Positions 1-9,077 are shown, counted from the stretch's first letter. The stretch is 64,000 bases of DNA from [Clostridium] methylpentosum DSM 5476 (GCA_000158655.1 EQ973343.1:155019-219018); one strand, 5' to 3'. The notes: generated by a model not told the origin, from the letters alone. Translations and numbers: made by a program.

Positions 1-203
1 TTTTTGTATACCCTAAGGGGCAGGCTCTGTGATAAACTGTTTATGTCATTTAGCCCCATCTGAATGACCTCCCTTTGCTACTCGTATACCGCACCTTCTA
101 TTGTAGCAAAGGGTGTTCTTTCGTCATCCTCATCTCCATAGGCTTTTTTGAACCACTGGCCTAGCCAGTGGTTTTCTGTATACAAAAAGCGGCGAGCAAA
201 CGC
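1..203. other. non-coding left edge
   Basis: No convincing gene is seen here. The segment holds a plus-strand hairpin (151-173) and the minus-strand terminator of mutY (181-212). Bases 8-20 contain an ACCCTAAGGGGC-like palindrome that resembles a motif in the hairpin repeats near 55.6 kb, so the edge may preserve the end of a small repeat element. Confidence 0.4.
151..177 (+). terminator. hairpin with short T tract
   Basis: A perfect 10-bp stem (AACCACTGGC / GCCAGTGGTT) with a 3-nt loop is followed by TTTTC on the plus strand. This is the form of an intrinsic terminator for a plus-strand transcript entering from the left of the window. The T tract is short, so efficiency is uncertain. Confidence 0.5.
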
Positions 204-212
204 TCACCGCTG
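181..212 (-). terminator. mutY operon terminator
   Basis: On the minus strand GCGGTGAGC and GCTCGCCGC form a 9-bp stem (one G-U pair) with a 4-nt loop, followed by TTTTTGTA. The left arm overlaps the mutY stop codon. This ends the six-gene operon. Confidence 0.8.
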
Positions 213-1301
213 ATCCTCCCAATATTGCCTGAGCAGCTTGGTGTACTGCTGAAAGGCGCTCGGCACTGAATACTGCTCCTCAAATTGCAGCTGGTCCGCC
301 CAGACGCACTCCCCCTGCGGCGTGAAGCCGGACACCTGGATCAGATAGCCCCGCATCTTCCACTCGATGTGGCTGAAGATGTGCTTAGCCGCGCCGAGCC
401 GCCGGACACTGGAAACCGGGACCCCGCAGTGTGCTGCCGCCTCTTGGGCGGAGAGGTGCCCCTCGAGGTTGAGATATTCCCAAAGCCCAGCCAACAGGCC
501 GTTCGCAGGCCGTTTGGTCAGCAGGACCTTGCCCTCAGATACCACCAGGAGGATGGTGCGTTTTTCCTCTCTGCGCGGCTTTTTTGGAGCCTTGACCGGC
601 AACTCAGCCGCACAGCCCCGCTCTCTTGCCCTGCACAGCCCGGCCACCGGACAGCTCTCGCACAGCGGGTCGCCGTTGGGAAGGCAGACAGTTGCACCGA
701 GTTCCATAAGCGCCTGGTTAAAATCTCCCACCCGCTCGGCGGGCAGCATCTGCTGCACAAGCGCCTGATACGCCCGCTTGACTGGGGGCATGGTCACATC
801 CGCTCGGCTGAGCAGCCAGCGAGAGAGAATGCGCAGCACGTTCCCATCCACTGCGGGCACCCGCAGCCCGTAGGCAATTGAGGCGACCGCCCCGGCGGTG
901 TACTCCCCAATTCCGGGAAGCTTGACAAGCTCCTCAAAGGAGGCGGGGAGCTCTCCGCCGTGCTGCTCCATCACCGCGCGAGCCGCTTTCTGCATATTGC
1001 GCACCCGGTTATAATAGCCCAGGCCCTCCCACAGCTTGAGGAGGACCTCCTCTGGCGCGTCGGCAAGCGCTCCGACGGTGGGGAGTGCGCTGAGAAACCG
1101 CTCGTAATACGGCATGACCGCACTCACCCGGGTCTGCTGCAGCATGATCTCCGACACCCACACCCGATAGGGAGTCGGCTGCTGCCGCCAGGGAAGGATA
1201 CGCGCACTGTGGTCATACCATGTGAGCAGGAGGGGGGGAATCTGGGCGAGCAGCTCCTGCGCCTGCTGCAGCGATTGTTCTAACTTTAAAACTTCTTTCA
1301 T
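204..1301 (-). CDS. mutY: A/G-specific adenine DNA glycosylase
   Basis: MutY removes adenine mispaired with 8-oxoguanine during base excision repair. The sequence shows the EIMLQQTRV segment with the catalytic Glu, the helix-hairpin-helix LPGIGEYTAGA, the VDGNV segment with the catalytic Asp, and a four-Cys iron-sulfur loop (C-X7-C-X2-C-X5-C; X7 rather than the X6 of E. coli). A C-terminal NUDIX-like domain that would recognise 8-oxoG follows. About 365 residues is normal. The ATG at 1301 is preferred over an in-frame GTG at 1313 because it overlaps the upstream stop as TAATG and has GGAG six bases before it. It is the last gene of the operon. Confidence 0.95.
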   Translation of the reverse strand: MKEVLKLEQSLQQAQELLAQIPPLLLTWYDHSARILPWRQQPTPYRVWVSEIMLQQTRVSAVMPYYERFLSALPTVGALADAPEEVLLKLWEGLGYYNRVRNMQKAARAVMEQHGGELPASFEELVKLPGIGEYTAGAVASIAYGLRVPAVDGNVLRILSRWLLSRADVTMPPVKRAYQALVQQMLPAERVGDFNQALMELGATVCLPNGDPLCESCPVAGLCRARERGCAAELPVKAPKKPRREEKRTILLVVSEGKVLLTKRPANGLLAGLWEYLNLEGHLSAQEAAAHCGVPVSSVRRLGAAKHIFSHIEWKMRGYLIQVSGFTPQGECVWADQLQFEEQYSVPSAFQQYTKLLRQYWEDQR

Positions 1302-1999
1302 TAATCGCTCCACGGGCGTTCCTGTTCAAACCAGCCCTTCTCCTTCCAATAGCGTTTGTCGAGCATCTCATCGCCGTACTGCTCGATTTTGCGGCGCATC
1401 GCCTTGAACAGGATGCGCTGCTTGAGCTTGATGTCGAGGTTGTCCTTGTTGTCCATTGCCTTGTAAAACTTGCTGGCAGCCCGGTGGAGTTTCTGCTTGG
1501 TTTTGAGGGAGTCCACATCCTGGGAGAGAATGCCGATCGCATAAGAGCGGCGGAACCCCAGATAGTCGAACGAGGTGAGCATCGTCTGGTTGGCGCGCTT
1601 CATCCCGCCGCCTGAACCGGTGCTGATCGCCATGCCGACCGAAAAAAAGTTGGCCTTGCGGGGACGGTGAGCAATCCAGAGATAAGCGAGGTGGTCGAGC
1701 AGGTTCTTCATGCTGCCGCTCACATCCATCACATAGACCGGGGAAGCGAGGATGACCCCATCCGCCATGATGATGTCCTCGAGAATCGGGGCGAGCTGGA
1801 GATAGTGGGGACAGGTCCGCTCCCCATTAATGATGCAGCTGTGACAGCCGGTGCACAATTTGGGGAATTCCGAAGCGAGATCATGTTCTTGGAAGGAGAA
1901 CTGTTCAAAGGTGGATAGGCTCTGCTTAAACTGCTCTACACATTTCCAGGTGTGTTCCCTTCGCCCGTTGGAATGGATGACGGCGATTCTCTTTTTCAT
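1301..1999 (-). CDS. flavodoxin-fold NAD(P)H-dependent FMN reductase
   Basis: A 232-residue flavodoxin-like protein. The N-terminal beta strand and phosphate-binding turn (MKKRIAVIHSNGRRE) are followed by a Cys cluster, LCTGCHSC plus a later Cys (C-X2-C-X2-C-X7-C), of the type seen in iron-sulfur flavoproteins. The segment ILASPVYVMDVSGSMKNLLD is typical of the NADPH-dependent FMN reductase family. It probably binds FMN and perhaps one Fe-S cluster in the cytoplasm and transfers electrons to an unknown acceptor. It has a good SD (GGAAGG) and is translationally coupled to mutY. The substrate is not predictable. Confidence 0.8.
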   Translation of the reverse strand: MKKRIAVIHSNGRREHTWKCVEQFKQSLSTFEQFSFQEHDLASEFPKLCTGCHSCIINGERTCPHYLQLAPILEDIIMADGVILASPVYVMDVSGSMKNLLDHLAYLWIAHRPRKANFFSVGMAISTGSGGGMKRANQTMLTSFDYLGFRRSYAIGILSQDVDSLKTKQKLHRAASKFYKAMDNKDNLDIKLKQRILFKAMRRKIEQYGDEMLDKRYWKEKGWFEQERPWSD

Positions 2000-2002
2000 G
2001 GG

Positions 2003-2761
2003 CTAACCTTCCTTTCTTCCGGGCGGCGCGTCCTGCTTCCAACTCATCAGGTACTCGGTGTGGCCCTTGCTGTCCGTCTGCTGCTCTGCGGTGATGACAA
2101 AACCGCACCTGCGGTAAAAGGCGACAGCGCGTGTGTTTTCGGTGTACACCGTCACGGCAAGGGAGGGGGAAAGCTGCTTACAATAATCAATGAGCTTAGT
2201 GCCGATGCCGACGCCGCGGTGGGCATGGTCGATGAACAGCGCCCCGACAAACCCGCCCTCGAGCATGCTGACAAATCCGGTGATCTCCCCTTCCCGCTCG
2301 TACACAAAGGTGCGGGAACCGGGCAGGTAGACCTGCTGCACCGCACTGTAGTTCTCCTGCCAGTAGCTGCGGGGAATAAAGTCGTGCGCCTCAAGGTTGG
2401 CGGAAAGCCAGATGTCCATGACGCGCTGTTCATCCTCCGGAGTGTACGGTCGGATGGCAGGGGCCTTTTCCTCCCGGCCGAACAGCCGCTCAAATTTTTT
2501 ATTCTCACTTGCGAAATGGGTGACACGGCCGACCGGGACATCTCCTCCTGCCGCCTCGATCACCCGGCGGGTCATCCTGTCGTCAAACGCGCCGCACAGC
2601 TCAATCAAGTCGGGGCGCTCCTCGAGCGACCGCACCAGATCGCAGGCGGATTCGATTCCGTCCACCCCGCAGACGGTGACATTGGTGTATTGATTTTCAA
2701 AATGGGCGTTGTGGACGTGGCAGTCAAATTCCCGCCCCATGATTAAAAATAGGTAATTCAT
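2003..2761 (-). CDS. DUF6506-GNAT acetyltransferase fusion
   Basis: A 252-residue protein with two modules. Residues 1 to about 90 (FLIMG near the start, IELCGAFDD, VPVGRVTHF) match my recollection of the small stand-alone DUF6506 family. Residues from about 100 (IRPYTPEDEQRVMDIW, then HRGVGIGTKLIDYCK, and NTRAVAFYRRCGF) form a GNAT N-acetyltransferase with the acetyl-CoA loop (R/Q)-x-x-G-x-G/A. The start overlaps the yaiI-like stop as ATGA, and GGAGG lies seven bases upstream. The substrate is unknown. The DUF6506 assignment is from memory of the motif and less certain than the GNAT call. Confidence 0.75.
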   Translation of the reverse strand: MNYLFLIMGREFDCHVHNAHFENQYTNVTVCGVDGIESACDLVRSLEERPDLIELCGAFDDRMTRRVIEAAGGDVPVGRVTHFASENKKFERLFGREEKAPAIRPYTPEDEQRVMDIWLSANLEAHDFIPRSYWQENYSAVQQVYLPGSRTFVYEREGEITGFVSMLEGGFVGALFIDHAHRGVGIGTKLIDYCKQLSPSLAVTVYTENTRAVAFYRRCGFVITAEQQTDSKGHTEYLMSWKQDAPPGRKEG

Positions 2762-3195
2762 GCTGTTTCCTCCAGCAGGGCGGCGAGCGCCCGTTCAAAC
2801 AATTGGTCCTGTTGCTTGGTTCGCTTAGCATTTCCCTTGAGCCGTCCGCCTGCGCTGCGTATTTTGCGCGCGGTGTGGCGGGCGAGCAGGAGCGAGTCGA
2901 TGTTGTCATCGGTGTATACCATCCCGTCCTGATGGATGGGCACCGCTCGCCGGGCAAGGCACATCGCGGCCAGGCCGTAATCCTGTGTGACGACGATGTC
3001 CCCCGGCGCGACGAGGTTGACCAGGGCAAAATCCACGCTGTCCGCCCCCTTGGAGACGGTGATGGTCCGCGCTCCCTCCCGCTCGAACTGGTGGGAGGTG
3101 TCGCAGAGGATGATTGCCTCCGCCCCGTACTGTTTTGCGAGCTTCAGAGCACAGTCGACCACTGGGCAGCCGTCCGCATCGATGAGCAGTTTCAT
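2758..3195 (-). CDS. YaiI/YqxD family (UPF0178, DUF188) protein
   Basis: A 145-residue member of the UPF0178 family, which has a PIN-like nuclease fold. Visible signatures are LLIDADGCPV at the N terminus, SKGADSVDFALVN, DIVVTQDYGLA and the basic C-terminal segment GGRLKGNAKRTKQQD. Its biochemical role is not established. The ATG at 3195 is chosen over one five codons upstream because it overlaps the preceding stop as ATGA and has GGAGGG seven bases upstream. It is the third gene of the operon. Confidence 0.85.
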   Translation of the reverse strand: MKLLIDADGCPVVDCALKLAKQYGAEAIILCDTSHQFEREGARTITVSKGADSVDFALVNLVAPGDIVVTQDYGLAAMCLARRAVPIHQDGMVYTDDNIDSLLLARHTARKIRSAGGRLKGNAKRTKQQDQLFERALAALLEETA

Positions 3196-3875
3196 CCCTT
3201 TTCCCTCCAATTCTCGGTTTCCAGCCTGTGTTGCAGCACTCGCAGCTGTTCTTCCCGGCTGCGGTAATCGGGAAGGATTTTTTCAACAAGCTGCCAAAAT
3301 CCTGTTGAATGATTGTGGTGCAGGGTGTGGGCGAGCTCGTGCACCACCACATAGTCGACTGCTTCAGGAGGCGCGAGGATGAGCCGCCAGGAAAAGTTGA
3401 GGCTGTTGCTGCCCGAACAGGAGCCCCACCGTTTGGCTGCGCCGTTGACCTTGACCGCCGAGGCAGAGAGTCCGGTGCGACGGCTGAATTCCTCCACCCG
3501 CCCCGGGAGGTGCTGTTTGGCAAACGAGCGGTAGAACTGCACGGCTGCCCGTCGGACATCCTCCGGCTCCCCTTGTGGGAGGAGAATGCGCTCCCCATCA
3601 AAGGCGGGGGACGCGCCCTGTCGCAGCGCTGCGGGGTACTCCCTCCCCAGCAGCAGGAGGCTCGTCCCGTCCTGGATGGCAAAGCTCTCCCGCTTCTCCC
3701 GCTTTTGCTGCGCCGATTGGGCACAGCTCAAAATCCAGCTCTCTTTTTGCTGTACAAAGCCGGTGATCAGCTTTTTGGGAGCGCGCAGCGGCGCGCGGAC
3801 GATCACCTCCGCGTCAGCTGTCACCTCGATGCTGATTGTCTTTCGTTTGGAGCGGATTAGTTGATACTCCACCAT
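3192..3875 (-). CDS. SprT/YgjP-like (DUF45) zinc metallopeptidase
   Basis: A 227-residue M48-like protein of the YgjP family. The zinc site is visible as VVHELAHTLHHNHSTGFWQLV (HExxH plus downstream His) with WGSCSGSNSLNFSWRL just before it, the usual DUF45 order. It is likely a cytoplasmic zinc-dependent peptidase of unknown target. The start at 3875 is one base after the ABC-F stop and is preferred over an ATG ten codons further upstream inside that gene. It is co-transcribed with and probably translationally coupled to the ABC-F gene. Confidence 0.8.
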   Translation of the reverse strand: MVEYQLIRSKRKTISIEVTADAEVIVRAPLRAPKKLITGFVQQKESWILSCAQSAQQKREKRESFAIQDGTSLLLLGREYPAALRQGASPAFDGERILLPQGEPEDVRRAAVQFYRSFAKQHLPGRVEEFSRRTGLSASAVKVNGAAKRWGSCSGSNSLNFSWRLILAPPEAVDYVVVHELAHTLHHNHSTGFWQLVEKILPDYRSREEQLRVLQHRLETENWREKG

Positions 3876-3876
3876 G

Positions 3877-5655
3877 CTAATTCTGCGCCTCGATTTGCTC
3901 CGCAAGCTCGTTTAAATACACCCACCGCTCGGTTTTTTCGTCCAGCCTAGCGGTGAGCTCCTCCTTGCGGGCGAGCAGTTCCTCGAGCTTTGTATAGTCG
4001 CTCGCCTGCTGCTCAATCTGCCGTTCAGTCTCGGCAAGATCCTCTTCCAGGGCGGCGATTTCCCCGTCGATTCCTTCAAACTCAAGTTGCTCTTTGTAGG
4101 AAAATTTGAGCCTGCGGGTTTTCTCCCGCGGTTCCCTGGCCGCTTTGGACTTTGCCTCCCCCACCGGTTTCTCTTGGACACGGAGCCGCTCGTAATCGCT
4201 GTATCCGCCAAGGTATTGGCGCAGCGTCCCACCCGGCTCGAAGGCATAGATACTCTCGACCACCCGGTCGAGGAAATACCGGTCGTGCGACACCGTGACA
4301 ACCGCCCCCTCAAAACCGTCGAGGTATTCCTCGAGGATTCTAAGTGTCTGGATATCGAGGTCGTTGGTCGGCTCGTCGAGCAGCAGGATGTTGGGCGCAT
4401 CCATCAGCACACGCAGCAAGAAGAGCCTCCGGCGCTCCCCGCCGGACAGCCGGCTGATGGTGTTCCACTGCAAATCGGGCGGGAAGAGAAATTTTTCGAG
4501 CATCTGGCTCGCACTCAGCGTACCATCCGGGGTGCGGATATTCTCCGCAATCCCCCGGATGTAGTCGATCACCCGCAAAGAAGGGTCCATCTCCTCGCAC
4601 TCCTGCGAGAAATAGCCGAGCTTGACCGTCTCGCCGAGCACCACGCTGCCGGTATCCGGCTGGAGCGAGCCGGTGATCAGCTTGAGCAGGGTGGATTTTC
4701 CGCACCCATTGGGCCCGACAATCCCCACACGCGCCCCGCGTGGCAGCAAAAGGTCAAAATCCTTCACGAACCACTGCCCGCCGAACTGCTTGCCAACCCC
4801 TTGGAGTTCCACCGTCTTTTTGCCCAGCCGGGTGCTCACCGAGTTCAGGTCGAGCTTGTCCGCCGCCTTGGGCCCCTCCTGCGCGCTGAGTTGCTCAAAC
4901 CGCTCGATGCGAAAACGGCTCTTGGTCCCTCGCGCCTTAGGCCCCTGCTGCATCCAAGCGAGCTCCTTTTTGAGCAGGCTCTGCCGCTTGCGCTCGCTGC
5001 CCGCCTCCATCTGCTCCCGCTCCGCCTTGAGCTCGAGATAACGGGAGTAATTGGCCTGATAGGTGTAGAGCTTACCCCGGTCGATCTCCACAATGCGGTT
5101 GGTGACACGGTCGAGAAAATACCGGTCGTGGGTGACCATGAGCAACGAGCCTTTGAATCTCTTGAGATAGTCCTCCAGCCAGGCGACCATGCTGCTGTCA
5201 AGGTGGTTGGTCGGCTCGTCGAGGACGAGCAGCTCACATGGGGTGATGAGCGCCGACGCGATCGCAACGCACCGCTTCTGTCCTCCGGACAAGGTGGATA
5301 TGTCTCGGTCAAATTCAGTGATGCCAAGCCGCGTTAAAATAGACTTTGCCTCGTATTCCTTCGCTTGCCGCGCCGCGGAAGCAGCGCCGGAAAACACCTG
5401 GGCGAGCACAGTTGTCCCCGCTGCAAAGCCTGGATTTTGGGGCAGGTAGCCGATACGGACCCCAGAAGCGGTCACGACCGAACCGCTGTCCGGCTGTTCC
5501 ACCCCTGCGATGATTTTGAGAAGGGTGGACTTTCCCGTGCCGTTGATTCCGATGATCCCGGCCTTGTCCCCCTCCTCGAGATAGAGCGACACCCCGTCGA
5601 GCAGGTTTCCCTCCCGGTAGCTCTTGGTGATCGCTTCAGCAGATAAAAGAATCAA
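3877..5655 (-). CDS. ABC-F family ATPase, Uup/YfmR-like
   Basis: A soluble protein of about 592 residues with two ABC ATPase domains and no membrane segments. It has Walker A GINGTGKST, signature LSGGQ and Walker B LLVLDEPTNHLD in domain 1, and GPNGCGKSTLL, LSGGERRR and LLLDEPTNDLD in domain 2. The long charged linker between them is the P-site tRNA-interacting region of ABC-F proteins, and a C-terminal coiled coil follows as in Uup/YfmR. Family members act on stalled ribosomes, some giving antibiotic resistance; this one looks like the housekeeping class. A TTG at 5655 with AGGGAG five bases upstream is preferred over GTG 5670, which lies inside that SD. Confidence 0.9.
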   Translation of the reverse strand: MILLSAEAITKSYREGNLLDGVSLYLEEGDKAGIIGINGTGKSTLLKIIAGVEQPDSGSVVTASGVRIGYLPQNPGFAAGTTVLAQVFSGAASAARQAKEYEAKSILTRLGITEFDRDISTLSGGQKRCVAIASALITPCELLVLDEPTNHLDSSMVAWLEDYLKRFKGSLLMVTHDRYFLDRVTNRIVEIDRGKLYTYQANYSRYLELKAEREQMEAGSERKRQSLLKKELAWMQQGPKARGTKSRFRIERFEQLSAQEGPKAADKLDLNSVSTRLGKKTVELQGVGKQFGGQWFVKDFDLLLPRGARVGIVGPNGCGKSTLLKLITGSLQPDTGSVVLGETVKLGYFSQECEEMDPSLRVIDYIRGIAENIRTPDGTLSASQMLEKFLFPPDLQWNTISRLSGGERRRLFLLRVLMDAPNILLLDEPTNDLDIQTLRILEEYLDGFEGAVVTVSHDRYFLDRVVESIYAFEPGGTLRQYLGGYSDYERLRVQEKPVGEAKSKAAREPREKTRRLKFSYKEQLEFEGIDGEIAALEEDLAETERQIEQQASDYTKLEELLARKEELTARLDEKTERWVYLNELAEQIEAQN

Positions 5656-5690
5656 AATATACTCCCTCACAAATAGTTTTGAATAGAAAC

Positions 5691-5719
5691 ATTATAGCAT
5701 TTCCGGGGGAAAATGAAAA
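5691..5719 (-). promoter_or_regulatory. promoter of the ABC-F to mutY operon
   Basis: On the minus strand a perfect -10 TATAAT (5691-5696) lies 17 bp from TTTTCA (5714-5719), a weak -35. The predicted leader to the TTG start is about 30 nt. It is the only good promoter seen upstream of the six-gene operon. Confidence 0.65.
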
Positions 5720-6238
5720 GGGCTATGCAGACAATCCCCCTGCCCAGTCTGGGTGCAAAAAGGTCGGCCAATTCAACTTAGGCAGTGCGCTGTCTTTCCC
5801 CAACCGGCCTCAAAGCAATGTATGCTGCGCAGGTTTTTTCTTTTTGCGATCTTAGAAAACTCGATTTGTTTCGCAATAGCAGGACGTGCCGCCTCTTCAG
5901 ATCCCAAATGAGGAATGATAAACTACCAATTGAACACAAATAAAAACTGAACAATCCATGACAGACTTTGTATTATTTTACAAGGTATTTTTTATCAAAT
6001 CGTATATTTTGGGTTTGTAATACTTTCCAAATAACATAAAGTTCAATTGTGTAATACATAAAAAATAAAATTTATAGTTGATTTGCATTGAATATTTTAT
6101 TGATTTATTAATTTTTTGTCGTTATTAAATCGAAAGAATACAAATGAGTGTTGAACAGAGAAAGGTAGGTTTGATACCAATGGGTAATTCAGCAATTTAA
6201 ACGTTTTATTGTAATATATAGGTAAAGGAGAAAAGTAA
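5720..6238. other. AT-rich intergenic region upstream of a pseudogene
   Basis: No gene is recognised. The GC content falls sharply after about 5.93 kb and stays low through the surface-protein relic. The segment TTGATACCAATG at 6171-6182 is also found upstream of the intact homologue (44775-44786), so upstream DNA was duplicated with the gene. Confidence 0.6.
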
Positions 6239-7642
6239 ATGAAAAATATTTCTTTTTTCAGTTACCACATTACTGATAGAAGTTATTCCATTAAATGTAA
6301 TTGCTGAATCTCAAAACAATGGTGTTGAAGAACAGGTAAAAGATGTTCCCCGCTATGCACCTGACGAGTATGTAAAGGAGATTAGAGAAGAACGCGGCGA
6401 GTTCTCTAAAACATTCGAACGTGGTGACGGTACATACACGACGATTCTTTCAACCGAACCGATGCATTATAGAAATGAAAAAAATGAATGGGAAGAAATC
6501 GACAACTCATTAGAAACTTTGTCGGATCATGGCGGTTCAAAAATTGTGAATAAACACAATGATCTTAAAATTGAATTCCCCTCTCGTTTGAGTACCCAGG
6601 AAGATATTCACGTTTCAAAAGATAAATATAAGATATCATTTAAATGAATGGATGAAATAAATTCTGTCGAAGCGCACGTTGAAAACAACGCGCGATACCA
6701 ATCATTGGATAATCAAAATGATGCGAAATCTTTTCTAAGTGAAACACCTTCCAAACTAGATTATCAGAACGTTCAACAAAATACCGATATTATATTTGAG
6801 CTTAAAAACGGTTCCCTTAATAAATCCATCATGATATACGAAAAACCATATCATCAATTACAATACAAATATCGTATAACAACAGAAGATTTAGTCGCTG
6901 TTCTAATGGATGATCATTCGATAGAATAGCGCGATTCCAACTCCAACAAGACAAAGTTTAAAATGCCCGCTCCTAGTATGGTTGATAGCTCGATTGACTG
7001 TAATATGTCAAACGCTATTGATATTTCATTTACAGAAATCGAAAAATCAGTATTATTCTAGTGGATATTCGTAGTTCTATGTATAATTGGAACCGAGATT
7101 TAAGTATACAAGTAAGAGCAAATATGGATATTCACTTTGATGCTGTCAACAAAACAATTTCTGTTTCTCAAGCTAAAGATGGAAATGCAAGAATCAACCA
7201 AGCAGCTCTCGTACAAAAGATTACCAATAAAGCGGGATCATTTACAAATGGTATAATTTCTTCCCGTCGTTCCGAAGATGCTTGGGGCACACTTTACACT
7301 ATGTTTACATCATTGGGCGTTCTACCAAAAGGATCAGACGCTATTTTAGATGGTATTGTTTCAGCGTTTGGTATCGTGGATAAGCTGCGAGAGGTCTATT
7401 TGTGGCTCGGTGGAGCTGGTGATAGTATATCACCGGTCATTTCAATTGATAGCCATGTAATTGGTGCAAAATATGGCAGTCTAGCAAAACCAAATGACGA
7501 TGTTGTAAACCCCGGCAGTCAAGGAACTGGAGATTTTGCGTTATTACAGGGCACTGTTGATCGAAATGGCTATTATGAATTTATGGATTACTTTACAATA
7601 GAGGTCGCTATAGCGGCCTTTGATAAGTATCCAAGAGATTAG
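6239..7642 (+). pseudogene. decayed secreted DNRLRE/Rhs-N-terminal-like surface protein
   Basis: This is a broken copy of the protein at 44842-47913. The ATG at 6239 follows AAAGGAG but the frame is lost within the signal peptide. The matching frame then runs from about 6270 (YAPDEYVKEIREERGEFSKT, then ERGDGTYTTILS) to a stop at 6645, resumes in frame as MDEINSVEAHV to a TAG at 6927, continues to FKMPAPSMVDSS, and jumps near 7060 to the C-terminal third (QVRANMDIHFDAVNKTISVS). About 500 residues present in the intact homologue are missing. Frameshift, stops and deletion together show it is non-functional, unless the last piece (7061-7642) is expressed on its own. Confidence 0.85.
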
Positions 7643-7653
7643 CGAGAAATCCT

Positions 7654-8379
7654 ATGAAAAATAATTTTCGCAAAATAAAAAATGTATTAATACTTTTTTG
7701 CATTGTTCTTTCCCTTGTTTTTGGAGGATGTGTCAACAATGCCGCAGACAATCCAGAGGCCAACACAAAATATCAATACGCAAAAGAGTTGCTTGTAAGA
7801 GACAAGTATGAATTGGCGATTGAACAGCTCATTGATATTGTAGATTATAAGGACGCCGAGAAAATCTTATTCGACAGCAGTATTACAATCTCCAATTTGT
7901 TATTGGGAATTGAAAATTATCAGCAAGTGATTGATTTGTTAGAACCGGTAATTCTAAAATTCGAACAAAATCATACCTCAAAAAGGCATATTGCCCTCCT
8001 AAAAGTCACTGCCGGAAAAGCGTATTATGAAATCGGCGAGTTTGACCACGCGGAACAGTATTTTCAAATTGGGAAAATTTACACTCATGAAGCAACAGAT
8101 TATTTAAACCGGATTCGAATTCTACGTCCTTTTCAAGGCGATTGGCAAAATTCTGAATATTCAATTTCGTTTAGCTATCGCATATCTGGAGAAACAATTC
8201 ATCATCTAACGGGGATAGACAGCGCATTTCACAGAAGGCTCATTATAAAAAGCGAAAACCATCTCGAAGATGAAAAAAGCGAATATAGTTTTTCTCTTTT
8301 GGATGAGGAGTTGTATCTGAACGCTTTAGGCGGAGCTACGTTTCGTGAAGGTCAATACTATAAGCTATCATTCAACTGA
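7654..8379 (+). CDS. TPR-like lipoprotein
   Basis: A 241-residue predicted lipoprotein with a basic N terminus, a hydrophobic stretch and the lipobox LVFGGC (Cys at about residue 26). The mature part begins with helical repeats resembling TPR or Sel1 units (YAKELLVRDKYELAIEQLIDI, then GKAYYEIGEFDHAEQYFQIG) and ends in a beta-rich tail. It probably sits on the outer face of the membrane. It starts 11 bases after the surface-protein relic, as an unrelated small protein also does behind the intact homologue at 47.9 kb, so the two genes probably formed a pair. Function unknown. Confidence 0.75.
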   Translation: MKNNFRKIKNVLILFCIVLSLVFGGCVNNAADNPEANTKYQYAKELLVRDKYELAIEQLIDIVDYKDAEKILFDSSITISNLLLGIENYQQVIDLLEPVILKFEQNHTSKRHIALLKVTAGKAYYEIGEFDHAEQYFQIGKIYTHEATDYLNRIRILRPFQGDWQNSEYSISFSYRISGETIHHLTGIDSAFHRRLIIKSENHLEDEKSEYSFSLLDEELYLNALGGATFREGQYYKLSFN

Positions 8380-8441
8380 ATTTTACGTTTGTCCAGTCAA
8401 AAACAGGGATAGAAGACTCATTTTTCCATCCCTCGATCGAA

Positions 8442-8481
8442 AAACCCGGTCTGCGATGCAAGCACAGACCGGGTTTCTTGA
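8442..8481. terminator. bidirectional terminator between convergent genes
   Basis: A perfect 12-bp stem (AAACCCGGTCTG / CAGACCGGGTTT) lies between the convergent lipoprotein and holin genes. On the minus strand it is followed by TTTTTCGA, so it is strongest for the holin gene. Confidence 0.8.
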
Positions 8482-8546
8482 CAAGTTGAATCCAGCGCAT
8501 GGGCGCTAAACTGTTGTGACGACTCGGGTATCTGCAGACAGCCCGG

Positions 8547-9008
8547 TTAAGATTGATCCGAATCGGATGGAGTTGTCTGGCTTTCCAGTTTACTCTGGGC
8601 TTCCTCGAGCAGTTTGATGATAAATTTCGGCATAATTTTTGGATTGATGTGATAGAGATTTTCGCAGATTGAAATGCATTCGTTAAAAATAATATACACG
8701 CCAATTATCATTCCGAAGGGGGACTGAAACGGCAGTTCCACATTCACCCCGGTTTTGAGGGCTACTGGAATAAAAAAATCCATGAAAATGCCGAATGCGA
8801 GTGCGACGAAGCAAGCCATCTTTTTCCAAAACCCATCGTGGCCGCGTTCGCTATTCCAGCCGGTCCCCGCGATCTTGGCTTTGATGATTCCTGTAAGCCA
8901 ATCTAAAAATACAATGACGGCGACAAGCGCGATAATCAGGCAATACTGCTTGCAAAATGTCGCCAAAGAACCGAGCAGCACCGCGACGCCAACTTTGATA
9001 TATCCCAA
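8547..9008 (-). CDS. phage-type holin family protein
   Basis: About 153 residues with three or four predicted membrane segments (VAVLLGSLATFCKQY, LIIALVAVIVFLDWLTGII, MACFVALAFGIFMDFFIPVAL, and GMIIGVYIIFNECISI) and a hydrophilic acidic tail. The pattern LDWLTGIIKA together with FNECISICEN is characteristic of the toxin-secretion/phage-lysis holin family (PF05105). A TTG at 9008 is preferred because AGGAGG stands seven bases before it; an upstream in-frame ATG at 9032 has no SD. No endolysin or phage genes adjoin it, so it may be a domesticated holin or a relic. Confidence 0.8.
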   Translation of the reverse strand: MGYIKVGVAVLLGSLATFCKQYCLIIALVAVIVFLDWLTGIIKAKIAGTGWNSERGHDGFWKKMACFVALAFGIFMDFFIPVALKTGVNVELPFQSPFGMIIGVYIIFNECISICENLYHINPKIMPKFIIKLLEEAQSKLESQTTPSDSDQS

Positions 9009-9077
9009 GTCTGCTCCTCCTAATCTATTCATTGACGGTTACCCGTCTTCTATTAGGATATGACAGAAGAGAAAAAA

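Noticed and set aside
285-5449. Long plus-strand open frames opposite the ABC-F to mutY operon
   Set aside because: They are antisense to well-recognised genes, have no Shine-Dalgarno sequences and give low-complexity, arginine/leucine-rich products caused by the high GC of the real genes.
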